This document shows positions 16,757 to 26,510 of a stretch of DNA of 44,381 nt, piece by piece. Source of the stretch: Candidatus Contendibacter sp. (lineage in GTDB: Bacteria > Pseudomonadota > Gammaproteobacteria > Competibacterales > Competibacteraceae). Within the stretch, counting starts at the first letter, position 1. Each line of letters opens with the position of its first letter. The position numbers and the translations under genes are program-made. The stretch is from assembly GCA_008933795.1 (NCBI GenBank), contig WBUJ01000013.1, forward strand, positions 1-44,381, given 5' to 3'. The notes below the pieces were generated by a model. The model worked only from the letters and a program-made list of their open reading frames with translations. It was not told the origin of the DNA and did no database searches.

Positions 16757-17511
16757 CGCGGAAGTCGCCGCAGGACGTAAAAGGCGTAGCCGCAATCCTC
16801 GGCGTAGCGGGCCATCAGCGCCATTTCGGATTCCGTCAAATCGGCCACGGCCCGGGCGTCCGCGTCTCCCGCATGGGCCGCGCGAAAGGCCGGCAGGCGC
16901 TCCCGCAGCGGATCGTAATACTCCTCCCAGGCCGACCACGGCAACGGAAAATGGCCGATCACTTGCCAACCCTGTTGGCCCGCCGCCGTCAGATTGGCCT
17001 CAATGTCACGCATGGCCGGATATTCCACGTCCAGGAAAGCCTTTAACTCCGCTGGCCGATCCGACCGGAACCAGGACAATTCGGAAACCGCCAAATATCC
17101 CCCGGGCTTGACCCACGACCGCCACTGCGCCAATCCCGCGTCAAAGCCCATGATATAAACCGCCCCTTCGCTCCAGATCAGATCGAAACGGGCTTCCCGG
17201 AACGGCAACACCTGCATGTCGCCCTGACAGACCCGCACGCGCGAGGTCCAGCCCCGGTCGGTCGTGGCCCGGCGCAGCGACCGGAGAAACCCCAGAGATC
17301 GGTCGAGCGCCGTGATGCGCCCGGTCGTGGCCGCCGCCAGCGTCAAGGTCTGCGCGCCGGTTCCACAGCCGATATCCAGAATCTCCGGTGCGTCCGGCAA
17401 CGCCGCGCAGAGCGCCAGCGCCCGCCGAGTCGATGCGGAATCGCCCGGACCCTGGCGCGGCAGGCCCTCATGCAATGCGATCAACAGCTCGATCAGTCGC
17501 TCTTCATCCAC
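16753..17511 (-). CDS. Class I SAM-dependent methyltransferase
   Basis: A 252-residue Rossmann-fold methyltransferase. Motif I ILDIGCGTGAQTLTLA, the acidic ribose contact ITALDRS, CQGDMQVLPF and FDLIWSEGAVYIMGF follow the class I order, then WVKPGGYLAVSELSWF. The N-terminal HEGLPRQGPGDSASTRRALAL resembles a sub-family of small-molecule methyltransferases whose substrate is unknown. The open frame starts with TTG codons at 17565, but GTG at 17511 is preferred since AAGAGG stands 8 nt upstream and the family begins shortly before HEGLPRQGPG. The prpE terminator hairpin lies immediately upstream, so the gene must have its own promoter or depend on read-through. Confidence 0.85.
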   Translation of the reverse strand: MDEERLIELLIALHEGLPRQGPGDSASTRRALALCAALPDAPEILDIGCGTGAQTLTLAAATTGRITALDRSLGFLRSLRRATTDRGWTSRVRVCQGDMQVLPFREARFDLIWSEGAVYIMGFDAGLAQWRSWVKPGGYLAVSELSWFRSDRPAELKAFLDVEYPAMRDIEANLTAAGQQGWQVIGHFPLPWSAWEEYYDPLRERLPAFRAAHAGDADARAVADLTESEMALMARYAEDCGYAFYVLRRLPR

Positions 17512-17563
17512 GCCAATGGCCTCTTTCAACGTGCTGAACTGGGATGCGCCTTGGACCAACAAC

Positions 17564-17596
17564 AAAAAATCCCTTCCCCGATTGGGAAAGGGATTT
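17564..17596 (-). terminator. Intrinsic terminator of prpE
   Basis: On the minus strand the inverted repeat AAATCCCTT(C)CCC / GGGAAAGGGATTT, with one mismatch and a short loop, is followed by TTTTTT, about 90 nt after the prpE stop. Confidence 0.8.
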
Positions 17597-17626
17597 GGCG
17601 TCGTAACGGTTATCGCCCCCTTTCCG

Positions 17627-17651
17627 GCCCTCCCCCGCCAAGGGAGAGGGC
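17627..17651. repeat. Second hairpin in the prpE 3' region
   Basis: GCCCTCCCCC / GGGAGAGGGC pair with one mismatch around a short loop, 30 nt before the prpE terminator hairpin. The CCCTC...GAGGG composition is reminiscent of dispersed intergenic hairpin repeats; only one copy is in the window. Confidence 0.45.
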
Positions 17652-17682
17652 ATTTGGCCGGTCAGGGCGATAGACGCTCGGG

Positions 17683-19575
17683 TTAATGATGCTCGATCGC
17701 CCGGCGGACTTCTTCCAGCGAGTTCGGATCGTCGAGCGTGGACAGATCGCCCGGATCGCGGCCTTCGGCCAGCGCCTGGATGGAACGCCGCAGCAGCTTG
17801 CCGGAACGGGTCTTGGGCAGCGAACTGACGAAGTGGACGTTGTGCGGCTTGGCCACCGCGCCGAGCAGTTCCTGGACCTTGGCGATGATTTCCTTCTCCA
17901 ACCGCTCGGAGGCGCCCGCCACATCGAGCTGGGTCGGATCCTTCAGGCGGCAGAAGCCGACCGGCACTTGACCCTTGACCTTGTCCGCCACGCCGATCAC
18001 CGCCACTTCGGCGACGGCCGGATGGTTCTGGATCGCCTCTTCGATTTCGCGGGTGCCCAGCCGGTGGCCGGCCACGTTGATCACGTCGTCGGTGCGGCCC
18101 AGGATGAAGAAGTAGCCATCCTCATCGCGCACCGCCCAGTCGGAGGAGGTGTACAGCATCTCCTTGAAGCTGGTGAAATAGCTCTGGACGAAGCGCTTGT
18201 CGTCGCCCCACACCGTGCTCAGACAACCTGGCGGCAGTGGCGGCTCCACCACCAGCACACCCTTTTCGCCCCGTGGCATTTCCTCGCCGGTCCCTTCGCT
18301 GATGACCCGGATGTTATAACCGTAGACCGGAAATCCGGGCGAGCCGAAGCGGTTGGGCTTGAGATCCACGCCCGGCAGGTAGGACAGCATCGGCCAGCCG
18401 GTCTCGGTCTGCCAGTAGTGGTCGATGACCGGAATTTGCAGGGCGTCGGTGATCCAGCGCGAGGTTGGCTCGTCCAGCGGCTCGCCCGCCAGGAACAGGT
18501 AGCGCAGACACGACACGTCGTGCATCGTCATGTACTTCTGATCCTGCGACTTCAGCACACGCACCGCCGTCGGCGACGAGAACATCGACCGCACCTGATA
18601 TTCGTTGACGATCTTCCACCAGATGCCGGGATCCGGGCGAATCGGCAGACCCTCGTAGAAAATCGTGGGCGAGCCGTTGATCAGCGGAGCGTAGACGATA
18701 TAGGAGTGGCCCACCACCCAGCCGATATCGGAGGTGGCGAACATGGTCTCGCCGGGGTTGATGTGATAGAGATGCTTCATGGTCGAGGCCAGCGCCACCG
18801 CGTAGCCGCCGACATCGCGCTGCACGCCCTTGGGAATCCCAGTGGTGCCGGAGGTGTAAAGGATGTAGCTCGGCTCGTTGGATTCCAGCCAAGTGATCGG
18901 GACCTCAGCATCCATGTGCTGGGCGCGCAGGGTCGCGTAATCCAGATCGCGGCCTTCGACCAGCGTCAGGCCCTTGTCGAGGCCACGGTTGCAGATCACG
19001 ACGTTTTGCGGCGGGAACTTGGCCAGGCTGCACGACTCGTCCACCAGATGCTTGTAGGGCACCGCCTTGCCGCCGCGCATGCCGGCGTCGGCGGTGATCA
19101 TCAGTTTGGGCTTGGCGTCGTCGATGCGCACCGCCAGGTTGTAAGCCGCGAATCCACCGAACACGACGGAGTGAACCGCGCCGATCCGGGCGCAGGCCAG
19201 CATGGCGAAGGCGGCTTCGGCGATCATCGGCATGTAGATGATCACCCGGTCGCCCTTGCCCACGCCCAGCGACTGCAACACCGCCGCGAACCGGTTTACC
19301 TCGCGATGCAGCTCGGCGTAGGTATAGATTTTGGTTTCGTCGGTTTCCGTCGAGATGTAGATGACTGCCCGTTGATCGGCGCGGTCGGCCAGATGCCGGT
19401 CCACCGCGTTGTAGCAGAGGTTGGTCTCGCCGCCGACAAACCACTTGCAAAACGGCGGTTTGCTGTAGTCGCGCACTTTCTGTGGCGGCTTGTTCCAGTC
19501 GATCAGCTTCGCCTGTTCACCCCAGAAACCCTCGGGGTCATCGATGGACCAGCGGTGAAATTCTTCGTAATTCAT
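17683..19575 (-). CDS. prpE: Propionate-CoA ligase (propionyl-CoA synthetase)
   Basis: An AMP-forming acyl-CoA synthetase activating propionate to propionyl-CoA in the cytosol. The 630 residues carry the adenylation P-loop YTSGTTGIPKGVQRD near residue 238, the YWQTETGWPM A5 motif, the hinge region LGRTDDVINVAGHRLG, and the C-terminal acetylatable catalytic lysine in PKTRSGKLLRRS near 592. PrpE rather than Acs is indicated by the 628-630 length (Acs is about 650), and by DIGWVVGHSYIVYAPLINGS and VQRDVGGYAVAL, which follow PrpE. No prpBCD genes are next to it. GGAGG lies 11 nt before ATG 19575. Acetyl-CoA synthesis as a side activity is likely. mdh is 130 nt upstream on the same strand. Confidence 0.92.
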   Translation of the reverse strand: MNYEEFHRWSIDDPEGFWGEQAKLIDWNKPPQKVRDYSKPPFCKWFVGGETNLCYNAVDRHLADRADQRAVIYISTETDETKIYTYAELHREVNRFAAVLQSLGVGKGDRVIIYMPMIAEAAFAMLACARIGAVHSVVFGGFAAYNLAVRIDDAKPKLMITADAGMRGGKAVPYKHLVDESCSLAKFPPQNVVICNRGLDKGLTLVEGRDLDYATLRAQHMDAEVPITWLESNEPSYILYTSGTTGIPKGVQRDVGGYAVALASTMKHLYHINPGETMFATSDIGWVVGHSYIVYAPLINGSPTIFYEGLPIRPDPGIWWKIVNEYQVRSMFSSPTAVRVLKSQDQKYMTMHDVSCLRYLFLAGEPLDEPTSRWITDALQIPVIDHYWQTETGWPMLSYLPGVDLKPNRFGSPGFPVYGYNIRVISEGTGEEMPRGEKGVLVVEPPLPPGCLSTVWGDDKRFVQSYFTSFKEMLYTSSDWAVRDEDGYFFILGRTDDVINVAGHRLGTREIEEAIQNHPAVAEVAVIGVADKVKGQVPVGFCRLKDPTQLDVAGASERLEKEIIAKVQELLGAVAKPHNVHFVSSLPKTRSGKLLRRSIQALAEGRDPGDLSTLDDPNSLEEVRRAIEHH

Positions 19576-19665
19576 GCTTGGGTAGCCTCCAGTTCGGTGG
19601 TTTGGAAACGCGACGTTATGATTATCGCCAGCAATGAGTGTAGTCGCTCGATCGGAAATTTCCCG

Positions 19666-19698
19666 CCCGCCGTCCCCGAAATCATCGGAGACGGCGGG
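19666..19698 (-). terminator. Hairpin after mdh, probable terminator
   Basis: A 9-bp perfect stem CCCGCCGTC / GACGGCGGG, extendable inwards, begins 7 nt after the mdh stop on the minus strand. Only a short AAATTT follows, so termination may be weak and some read-through to prpE possible. Confidence 0.6.
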
Positions 19699-19705
19699 AT
19701 GCTGC

Positions 19706-20686
19706 TTACTTCAACAGGTCTTCGATGCTGGCGCGTTCCTCGCGCAACTCCTGTTCGGTGGCCTTCATCTTCTCGCGGCTGAATTCGTCAACCGGCAGAC
19801 CCTGCACGATCTGGTAGTCGCCGTTCTTGCAGACGCACGGATAGGAGTAAATGATCCCCTCGCCGACGCCGTAGGAGCCGTCAGACGGCACCGACATGCT
19901 GACCCAGTCGCCGTCTGGAGTGCCCAGCGCCCAGTCGCGCATGTGGTCGATGGCCGAGGAGGCGGCGGAGGCGGCGGAGGACGCGCCGCGCGCCTTGATG
20001 ATCGCCGCGCCGCGCTGCTGCACGTCGGGGATGAAGGTGTCGCGGTACCAGCTCTGCTCGACCAGCTTGGTCGCCGCCTGGCCCTTGACGGTGCATTGGC
20101 TGATATCGGGATACTGGGTCGAGGAGTGGTTGCCCCAGATCGTCATCTTCCTGATGTCGTTGACGTGGGTCCCGGTCTTCTCGGCCAGTTGGCTCAGGGC
20201 GCGGTTGTGGTCCAGCCGGGTCATGGCGTGGAACCGGCGACGGTCCCGATCCGGGGCGTTGCACGCGGCGATCAACGAGTTGGTGTTGGCCGGGTTGCCG
20301 ACCACCAGCACCCGGATGTCGGCGGCGGCATAATCGTTGATCGCCCGGCCCTGCGGCCCGAAGATGGCGCCGTTGGCGGTCAACAGGTCCTTGCGCTCCA
20401 TGCCGGGGCCGCGCGGCCGGGCGCCGACCAGCATGGCGAAGTTGGCGTCCTTGAACGCCACTTCCAGTTTGTCGGTGGCGACCACGCCGGCCAGTAGCGG
20501 GAACGCGCAGTCGTTCAGTTCCATCACCACCCCCTGCAACGCCTGGAGCGCCGGGGTGATTTCCAACAATTGCAGGATCACCGGCTGATCGGGACCCAAC
20601 ATGCTGCCCGAGGCGATCCGGAAAGCCATGGCGTAGCCGATGTTGCCAGCGGCGCCGGTGATAACGACGCGGACGGGTGCTTTCAT
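19706..20686 (-). CDS. mdh: Malate dehydrogenase
   Basis: NAD-dependent oxidation of malate to oxaloacetate in the TCA cycle. The 326 residues are of the cytosolic-MDH-like bacterial type (as in Thermus and Burkholderia) rather than the 312-residue E. coli type. Visible: the NAD-binding [19 protein letters not shown], the mobile loop [14 protein letters not shown] with substrate arginines, [19 protein letters not shown] and the catalytic histidine in [12 protein letters not shown]. The Ala/Ser-rich [19 protein letters not shown] is normal for this group. AAGGAG stands 8 nt before ATG 20686. Confidence 0.96.
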   Translation of the reverse strand: MKAPVRVVITGAAGNIGYAMAFRIASGSMLGPDQPVILQLLEITPALQALQGVVMELNDCAFPLLAGVVATDKLEVAFKDANFAMLVGARPRGPGMERKDLLTANGAIFGPQGRAINDYAAADIRVLVVGNPANTNSLIAACNAPDRDRRRFHAMTRLDHNRALSQLAEKTGTHVNDIRKMTIWGNHSSTQYPDISQCTVKGQAATKLVEQSWYRDTFIPDVQQRGAAIIKARGASSAASAASSAIDHMRDWALGTPDGDWVSMSVPSDGSYGVGEGIIYSYPCVCKNGDYQIVQGLPVDEFSREKMKATEQELREERASIEDLLK

Positions 20687-20955
20687 GCGTGTGCTCCTTT
20701 GACGTTAGCGAGGATGCCAGTGCGGCTGAGAATGCTCCGGGGCCGTAACCGAAGTACGTTCCCGGAACTGGGTAGAACGATGATGGACATGAGGTGGCGA
20801 AAACCTGCCAAGCGGCGAACGGAACCGTGGCGATATTTTTATAATGGGGCGCCGACCGACCGCGGCGGCGTCTGGCTTTAAAGTTGAAAAATAGTAACGT
20901 AGATTGCCGTGTTTTGAAACGAATGCCGGTTTTGCCGGCGGGGAAGTCTATCGCG

Positions 20956-21693
20956 ATGAGCAATTCGTTCACCCGGGGCGCGGGTTATGTGCTGACTGGC
21001 CTGCGCTGGTTGCCCAAGGCTGGCCTGCGCGGCTTCGTGGCGATTCCGCTGCTGATCAATACCCTGTTGTTCGGTGGCGGCATCTGGCTGGCCGCGAGCC
21101 AGTTGCAGCGCCTCGATCAGGCGGTGCAAGGCTGGCTGCCGAACTGGCTGGCCTGGCTGCACTGGCTGTTGTGGTTACTGTTCGTCCTGACCGTGCTGGT
21201 GGTGATTTTTTACGCCTTTTCCCTGGTGGCCAACCTGATTGCCGCGCCTTTCAATGGTCTGCTGGCCGAGCGGGTCGAAAAGATGATCAAACCGGATGGT
21301 GGCATCCAGCCGCCACCCGCTGAAGCGTCGTGGCGGGAGCTGTTGTTCAGTCCGCTGACGGAACTGCGCAAGCTGCTGTACTTCATCGCCTGGGCCATTC
21401 CCGTGATAGTGGTGTCGTTCGTGCCGGTGGCGAACGTGGCCGCGCCAGTGCTCTGGGTGGTTTCCACGTCCTGGATGCTGGCGCTGGAGTACGCTGACTA
21501 TCCGCTCGGCAACCGGGGGGTGAACCCCCAGGCGCAGCGCCGGCTACTGCGCCGACACTGGCCGCTCACGCTGGGCTTCGGCGGCATGACCCTGCTGCTC
21601 ACCCTGATCCCCGGACTGAATTTGCTGGTCATGCCGGCGGCGGTGATCGGCGCGACGTTGATGTGGAATAAAGAGTTGTCGGATTCGGCATGA
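20956..21693 (+). CDS. cysZ: CysZ-type sulfate transporter (EI24 domain)
   Basis: An integral inner-membrane protein of the CysZ/EI24 family, which imports sulfate for cysteine synthesis. The 245 residues begin FTRGAGYVLTGLRWLPKAGLR, the conserved N-terminus, and show hydrophobic segments near residues 25-50, 65-95, 140-185 and 205-235. The family motif ANLIAAPFNGLLAERVE follows the second segment and LALEYADYPLGNRG the third. ATG 20956 fits the family start; the frame is open from 20884. Its stop overlaps the waaA start (ATGA), which suggests translational coupling. CysZ function is a family inference, as no cys genes are nearby. Confidence 0.9.
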   Translation: MSNSFTRGAGYVLTGLRWLPKAGLRGFVAIPLLINTLLFGGGIWLAASQLQRLDQAVQGWLPNWLAWLHWLLWLLFVLTVLVVIFYAFSLVANLIAAPFNGLLAERVEKMIKPDGGIQPPPAEASWRELLFSPLTELRKLLYFIAWAIPVIVVSFVPVANVAAPVLWVVSTSWMLALEYADYPLGNRGVNPQAQRRLLRRHWPLTLGFGGMTLLLTLIPGLNLLVMPAAVIGATLMWNKELSDSA

Positions 21694-22979
21694 AGGAGGC
21701 GAAGACTGGGCGGGAGCTGATCTTGCGCCTGCTGTATGGCGGCCTGCTGTACCTGCTCCTGCCGCTGGCGTTGCTGCGGCTCTATTGGCGTGGCCGGCGA
21801 GATGCGGGACACCGCCGGCGTTGGACCGAGCGGCTCGGCTTTGTTCCATTGTTGCCGTCGACCGGCTGCCTGTGGCTTCACGCCGTGTCGGTGGGCGAAG
21901 CCCGCGCCGCCCTGCCGCTGATTCGCGCCCTGCTGAACCGCTATCCCGGGCTACCGCTGCTGGTGACCACCACCACCCTGACCGGCTCCCGCCAAGTGCG
22001 GGAGGCGCTGGGCGAACGAGTCCATCACGTCTACGCTCCTTACGATCTGCCCGGCGCGGTGCGGCGGTTCCTGCGCCGGACCCGGCCCCGGCTGGCGGTG
22101 ATCATGGAAACCGAGTTATGGCCCAATCTGCTGCGGCAGTGCGCGATCGCCAGCGTCCCGGTGCTGATCGCCAACGCCCGGCTGTCGGAGCGTTCGGCGC
22201 GCGGCTATGCCCGGATGGGCTGGCTGACCGCCGCCATGATGCGCGACATCGCCCTGATCGCGGCCCAGGCGGAGGCCGACGCCGACCGCTTTCGCGCCCT
22301 GGGCGCGTCCAGGGTGCAAGTGGCCGGCAATCTCAAGTACGACCTGACGCTGCCCGACGATTTGCCGGAGCGGGGACGGCATCTACGGCGGGATCTGTTG
22401 GGAGACGACCGGCCGGTCTGGATCGCCGCCAGCACGCACGCCGGCGAGGACGAGCACATTCTGGACGCCTTCGCCCGGCTTCGCGCCCGCTGGCCGGAAC
22501 TGTTGCTCCTCCTCGTGCCGCGCCACCCGGAACGCTTCGACGATGTGGCGGCGCTCTGCCGGCAGCGGGGTTTCGGCGTGGTCCGGCGCGGCGAACGACG
22601 GCCCTGCGCACCGAATGTCGCCGTGTTCCTCGGCGACAGCATGGGCGAGTTGCTGCTGTTCTACGCCGCCGCCGATCTGGCTTTCGTCGGCGGTAGCCTG
22701 GTTTCCACCGGCGGCCATAACGTGCTGGAACCGGCGCTGCTGGGGTTGCCGGTGCTGTTCGGGCCGCACATGTTCAACTTCACCGAAGCCGGCGAGCGAC
22801 TACTAGAAGCGAAAGCGGCCTGGCAGGTTACCGACGCGGCGGAACTGGCGGCGATGGTGGACCGGCTGCTGGCCGATCCGGAGTTGCGTCAAGGCGCGGG
22901 TCGGCGCGGCCGGGCGGCGGTGGAACGCCATCGCGGGGCGCTGACGGCGCTGCTGGGCTGCATCGAAACCCTGCTTTGA
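21690..22979 (+). CDS. waaA: 3-deoxy-D-manno-octulosonic-acid (Kdo) transferase
   Basis: Transfers Kdo from CMP-Kdo to lipid IVA at the cytosolic face of the inner membrane, an essential step of LPS inner-core synthesis. The 429 residues fit E. coli WaaA (425). An N-terminal membrane anchor (LILRLLYGGLLYLLLPLALL) precedes LWLHAVSVGEARAALPLI, with the catalytic glutamate in SVGEA, then YAPYDLPGAVRRFL, METELWPNLL and the C-terminal donor-site GGSLVSTGGHNVLEPA and FGPHMFNF. The ATGA overlap with cysZ indicates one transcript. Confidence 0.95.
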   Translation: MKEAKTGRELILRLLYGGLLYLLLPLALLRLYWRGRRDAGHRRRWTERLGFVPLLPSTGCLWLHAVSVGEARAALPLIRALLNRYPGLPLLVTTTTLTGSRQVREALGERVHHVYAPYDLPGAVRRFLRRTRPRLAVIMETELWPNLLRQCAIASVPVLIANARLSERSARGYARMGWLTAAMMRDIALIAAQAEADADRFRALGASRVQVAGNLKYDLTLPDDLPERGRHLRRDLLGDDRPVWIAASTHAGEDEHILDAFARLRARWPELLLLLVPRHPERFDDVAALCRQRGFGVVRRGERRPCAPNVAVFLGDSMGELLLFYAAADLAFVGGSLVSTGGHNVLEPALLGLPVLFGPHMFNFTEAGERLLEAKAAWQVTDAAELAAMVDRLLADPELRQGAGRRGRAAVERHRGALTALLGCIETLL

Positions 22980-23030
22980 CAAAACCCGTTTCGGTTGCGC
23001 CGAAGCCTTGGAGCATCGAGATATCGAGAC

Positions 23031-26000
23031 ATGAATATCGCTTGGCTGCGCTACCTTGCGCCACTGTTGCTCCTGCTATCGGTATTTTGGACGGGCAACG
23101 CCGCTTCTCAGTCCACCAGCCCGGCATCGCCCGCCGCCGCGTCCGCCGCCCCCACGCTGGAAGAGGCGCAGGCCAGGCTGGCCGTTCTCGCCACCCTCCG
23201 CGATCTGCCGGACAGCGAGCGCACCCAGGCAAAGGAGTTGTATCAACAGGCCATCAGTCAGTTGCAGGCGGCGAAAAGCTACGCCGACACCGTGGCCTAC
23301 TACCAGCAGCTCCAGCAGTCGGCCCCGTTGGAAACCACTCGCCTGCAACAAACCCTGAGCGGCGAGCCGCCGCCCGAGCCATCGCCAAAGCTGTCCACCG
23401 AAGATCTGTCCCGGCAACTGGCGCAAACCCAGGCCAGCCTGAGCGACGCCCAGAAGCGCTTGGCCGATGTGGACCAGCAACTGACGGTCCAGCAGGCGCG
23501 CCCCAAGAATATCCCAAACGAACTGGACGGACTCAAGCAGCAAGCCGCCGAATTGGAAAGCAAGCTGCAAGCAGCCATGCCGACCACCACCCTGTTGCTG
23601 GCCCAGGCGCGACTGCTGGCGTTAACCACTCAGCGGCAGGCGCTGAACCAGCAGATCGCCATGCTGGAGCAGGAACGGCTGAGCTACGATGTCCGTCACG
23701 CCCTGTTGAACGCCCAGCGGGCGGTGGCGGCGCGGGAAGTCGCGCAAGCCCAGGCCCGGGCCCAACAACTGCAATATCTGCTGAACGCTCGCCGCCGCGA
23801 TGAAGCGGCCGTGGTCGTGCGCCAGACCACCGAAGCCACGCAGGAGGCCGCCGCCAAACCGGCCGTGGTCCAGGCCGCCGCCGCCGAAAACGCCGCCATC
23901 AGTCGCCGGTTGGCGGAACTGGTTCGGAGTAGCGACGACATCAATGATCGCCAAGCGCGGGTCGGCGAACATCTGGCGCAATTGACGGAACGGATGCGGG
24001 GAATCCGGCAACAGCTCGGCATCGCCGGCTTCAGCGACGCCATCGGGCCAATTCTGCTGGAAGAACGGCGCAATCTGCCGGATGTCCGCCAGTATCAGCG
24101 CAACGCCAGGGAGCGCCAGCAAGGCATCGTCCAAGCTCGCCTGGAACAATTCAAGACCGAGGAACTGCTGCGTCGCTCCCGGGCTATCGAGGAGAGTCTT
24201 CAGGAACTGGCCGCCAAATTCGACCCGCAATGGTCGGATGCGCAGCAGCAGGCAACGCTGGCGGAACTACGGCAACTGCTGGTCGAACGCCAACAACTGC
24301 TGGAAAAACTCAGCAGCGGCTACTCGAACCTCACCTCCGGCTTGGTTGCCCTGGACGAAGCCCAGCGCAAGTTGATCGACCAAGCCGAGCTGTACGGGGC
24401 CTTGCTCGACCGCCATCTGCTGTGGATTCGCAGCAGTCTGCGGCTCGGCTTCGAATGGCTGAAGACGCTGGGGCTGGCGTTGGACTGGCTGACGGAACCA
24501 TCCCACTGGGAGGAAGTTTGGCAAAACCTGGGGCGTGGAGCGCGCAATCAGCCGGAATGGGCGATTCTCGGCGCGCTGGTTTTTTTGGGTTTGCTGTATT
24601 ACCGCCGCTTGCTGATCAAACGGCTGGGCGAAGGGGTGGACGCCATCGGCGATGTTCGCCGCGATCGTTTTAGACTCACCGCCCGCGCCTTGGCGATGAC
24701 CGTGTTGCTGGCGCTACCCTGGCCCTGGCTGATGGCGTGGCTGGCTTGGCTGTTGTCGGTCTCCGGCAACGCCGCCGACTTCTCGCGGGGGCTGGGTCTT
24801 GGTCTCGTCGCCGGCGCGTTCCTGACCGTGAATATTAACTTCCTGCGCCAGCTTTGCCGTCCGCAGGGGTTAGCGATGGCCCATTTTGGCTGGAGCGAAG
24901 CCGGTTGTCGGTTGCTGCGCCGCCACCTCAACTGGTTTCTGTGGATCGAACCGTCGGGCCCAATCATCGTCGGGCTTTGCGAAACGCAACCCGATACGCT
25001 GTACGGCGATACCCTGGGACGGCTGGCGTTTTGCGTCAGCTCGCTGGCGCTGACCGGCGTGCTCTGGCGGGTGCTGGATCCTCGCCGAGCATTGCTTGCC
25101 GGTCTGGCGGCGGGTCGTGCCGGCGCAACCTGGCGGTTGCGTTACCTGTGGTATCCCCTGATCGTGGGGACGAATGCATTGATCGTTTTGCTGGCGTTGT
25201 CCGGTTACTACTACACCGCGATGCAGTTGCGCGGTCGCATGATGCTCACGGCCTGGCTGCTGCTGGGCGCGGTGCTATTAGTCAATCTGTTTTTGCGCTG
25301 GCTGAACATCAGCCAGCGCCGTTTGGCCCTGCAACACGCCCTCGCCAAGCGCGAAGCGCAGTTGGCCGCCCGCGCCAGCAAGGACGCCGCGCCGGCTTCC
25401 GGGGAAGGCGTGCCGGAACTTCCCAGCCTGCCCGACCTAGATCTGACCACTATCAGCGAGCAAACTCGTAGCCTGATGAGCCTGACCGTTCTGCTGGGAC
25501 TGGGCTTCGGGTTGTGGCAAATCTGGGGCGGTCTGATTCCGGCTTTTTCCATTCTCAACGAGATCACCCTCTGGCATCAAACGGTGCAGACCGCCACGGG
25601 CGCGCAGGTCGCGGACATCACCTTGGGAAGCATCGTGGTCGCGGGGGCGTTGTTGCTGTTGATCGGCTTCCTGGCCCGCAATCTGCCTGGGGTGTTGGAA
25701 CTGGTGGTGTTGCAGCGTCTGGAGGTAGACCCCGGCAATCGCAACGCGATCATAACGATCAGCCTCTATCTGATTACCGCCGTCGGGCTGGTGACGGCGT
25801 TGGACATCATCGGCGTCGGCTGGGATCAGGTGCAGTGGCTGGTCGCCGCCCTTGGCGTGGGTTTGGGATTCGGCCTGAAGGAGATTTTCAGCAATTTCTT
25901 TTCGGGGTTGATTCTGCTGCTGGAACGGCCGATCCGGGTCGGCGACACGGTGACGCTCGACAATTTGAGCGGCACGATATCGCGCATCAACATCCGCGCC

Positions 26001-26510
26001 ACCACGATCACCGACTGGGATCGCAAGGAAATCATCGTCCCCAACAATACCTTCATCACTGGTTCGCTGATCAACTGGGCCCGGAACGATCCCATCACCC
26101 GGGTGGTGATTCCGGTGGGGGTCGGTTACGACAGCGATCCCGCGCGGGTGCACGAGGTGCTGTTGGCGGTGGCGACTTCCCACTCGCTGGTACTTAAGGA
26201 GCCGGCCCCGGCGGTGGTGTTCCTGAAGTTCGGCGACAGCGCGCTGGAATTCGAGGTGCGGGTGTTCGTGCGGGAACTGGCCCACCGTCTGCCGCTGACC
26301 CACGAGTTGCACAACCTCATTCTGCGGGCGTTGCGCGCGAACCAGATCGAGATTCCCTTTCCGCAGCGGGACGTGCATCTGCGCGGTGTGGCGGCGGTGC
26401 AGCGAAACCCGTTGGACAAGGATTCGGATCCTCCGTCCGGATTGCGCTTGGAGTCCAGTCCTTCCCGTTACTCCCCCGACTGCAACAGCGATCCCCGCTC
26501 CCGCGCCTGA
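23031..26510 (+). CDS. mscK: Large mechanosensitive channel, MscK/KefA type
   Basis: A stretch-gated channel that relieves osmotic pressure; MscK is also potassium-sensitive. The 1159 residues (E. coli MscK 1120) begin with a signal peptide (WLRYLAPLLLLLSVFWTGNA), then a long periplasmic, coiled-coil-rich domain to about residue 480. Many hydrophobic segments follow (~505-900), and the pore helix plus MscS-like domain lie from about 920: GVGLGFGLKEIFSNFFSGL, LLERPIRVGDTV, IIVPNNTFITGSLINW, and the C-terminal FPQRDVHLRG. ATG 23031 gives the signal peptide; the frame is open from 22995. It starts 51 nt after waaA and its last 43 nt overlap the end of the converging ABC permease gene. Confidence 0.94.
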   Translation: MNIAWLRYLAPLLLLLSVFWTGNAASQSTSPASPAAASAAPTLEEAQARLAVLATLRDLPDSERTQAKELYQQAISQLQAAKSYADTVAYYQQLQQSAPLETTRLQQTLSGEPPPEPSPKLSTEDLSRQLAQTQASLSDAQKRLADVDQQLTVQQARPKNIPNELDGLKQQAAELESKLQAAMPTTTLLLAQARLLALTTQRQALNQQIAMLEQERLSYDVRHALLNAQRAVAAREVAQAQARAQQLQYLLNARRRDEAAVVVRQTTEATQEAAAKPAVVQAAAAENAAISRRLAELVRSSDDINDRQARVGEHLAQLTERMRGIRQQLGIAGFSDAIGPILLEERRNLPDVRQYQRNARERQQGIVQARLEQFKTEELLRRSRAIEESLQELAAKFDPQWSDAQQQATLAELRQLLVERQQLLEKLSSGYSNLTSGLVALDEAQRKLIDQAELYGALLDRHLLWIRSSLRLGFEWLKTLGLALDWLTEPSHWEEVWQNLGRGARNQPEWAILGALVFLGLLYYRRLLIKRLGEGVDAIGDVRRDRFRLTARALAMTVLLALPWPWLMAWLAWLLSVSGNAADFSRGLGLGLVAGAFLTVNINFLRQLCRPQGLAMAHFGWSEAGCRLLRRHLNWFLWIEPSGPIIVGLCETQPDTLYGDTLGRLAFCVSSLALTGVLWRVLDPRRALLAGLAAGRAGATWRLRYLWYPLIVGTNALIVLLALSGYYYTAMQLRGRMMLTAWLLLGAVLLVNLFLRWLNISQRRLALQHALAKREAQLAARASKDAAPASGEGVPELPSLPDLDLTTISEQTRSLMSLTVLLGLGFGLWQIWGGLIPAFSILNEITLWHQTVQTATGAQVADITLGSIVVAGALLLLIGFLARNLPGVLELVVLQRLEVDPGNRNAIITISLYLITAVGLVTALDIIGVGWDQVQWLVAALGVGLGFGLKEIFSNFFSGLILLLERPIRVGDTVTLDNLSGTISRINIRATTITDWDRKEIIVPNNTFITGSLINWARNDPITRVVIPVGVGYDSDPARVHEVLLAVATSHSLVLKEPAPAVVFLKFGDSALEFEVRVFVRELAHRLPLTHELHNLILRALRANQIEIPFPQRDVHLRGVAAVQRNPLDKDSDPPSGLRLESSPSRYSPDCNSDPRSRA

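Noticed and set aside
17683-19575. Acetyl-CoA synthetase (acs)
   Set aside because: The length and the DIGWVVGHSYIVYAPL and VQRDVGGYAVAL stretches agree with PrpE.
17686-19782. A 698-codon open frame opposite prpE, and similar long antisense frames opposite parA (7365-8297), glgP (12321-13475) and pepP (30633-31934)
   Set aside because: They lie wholly on the opposite strand of well-supported genes, contain no family motif, and are expected where GC-rich third codon positions suppress stops in antisense frames.
19950-19990. A GGAGGCGGC micro-repeat inside mdh
   Set aside because: It codes the conserved Ala/Ser-rich segment of this malate dehydrogenase group and is no true repeat element.
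20840-20845. A TATAAT box upstream of cysZ
   Set aside because: No acceptable -35 element lies 15-19 nt upstream, and A/T-rich runs here can produce such a match by chance; not listed as a promoter.
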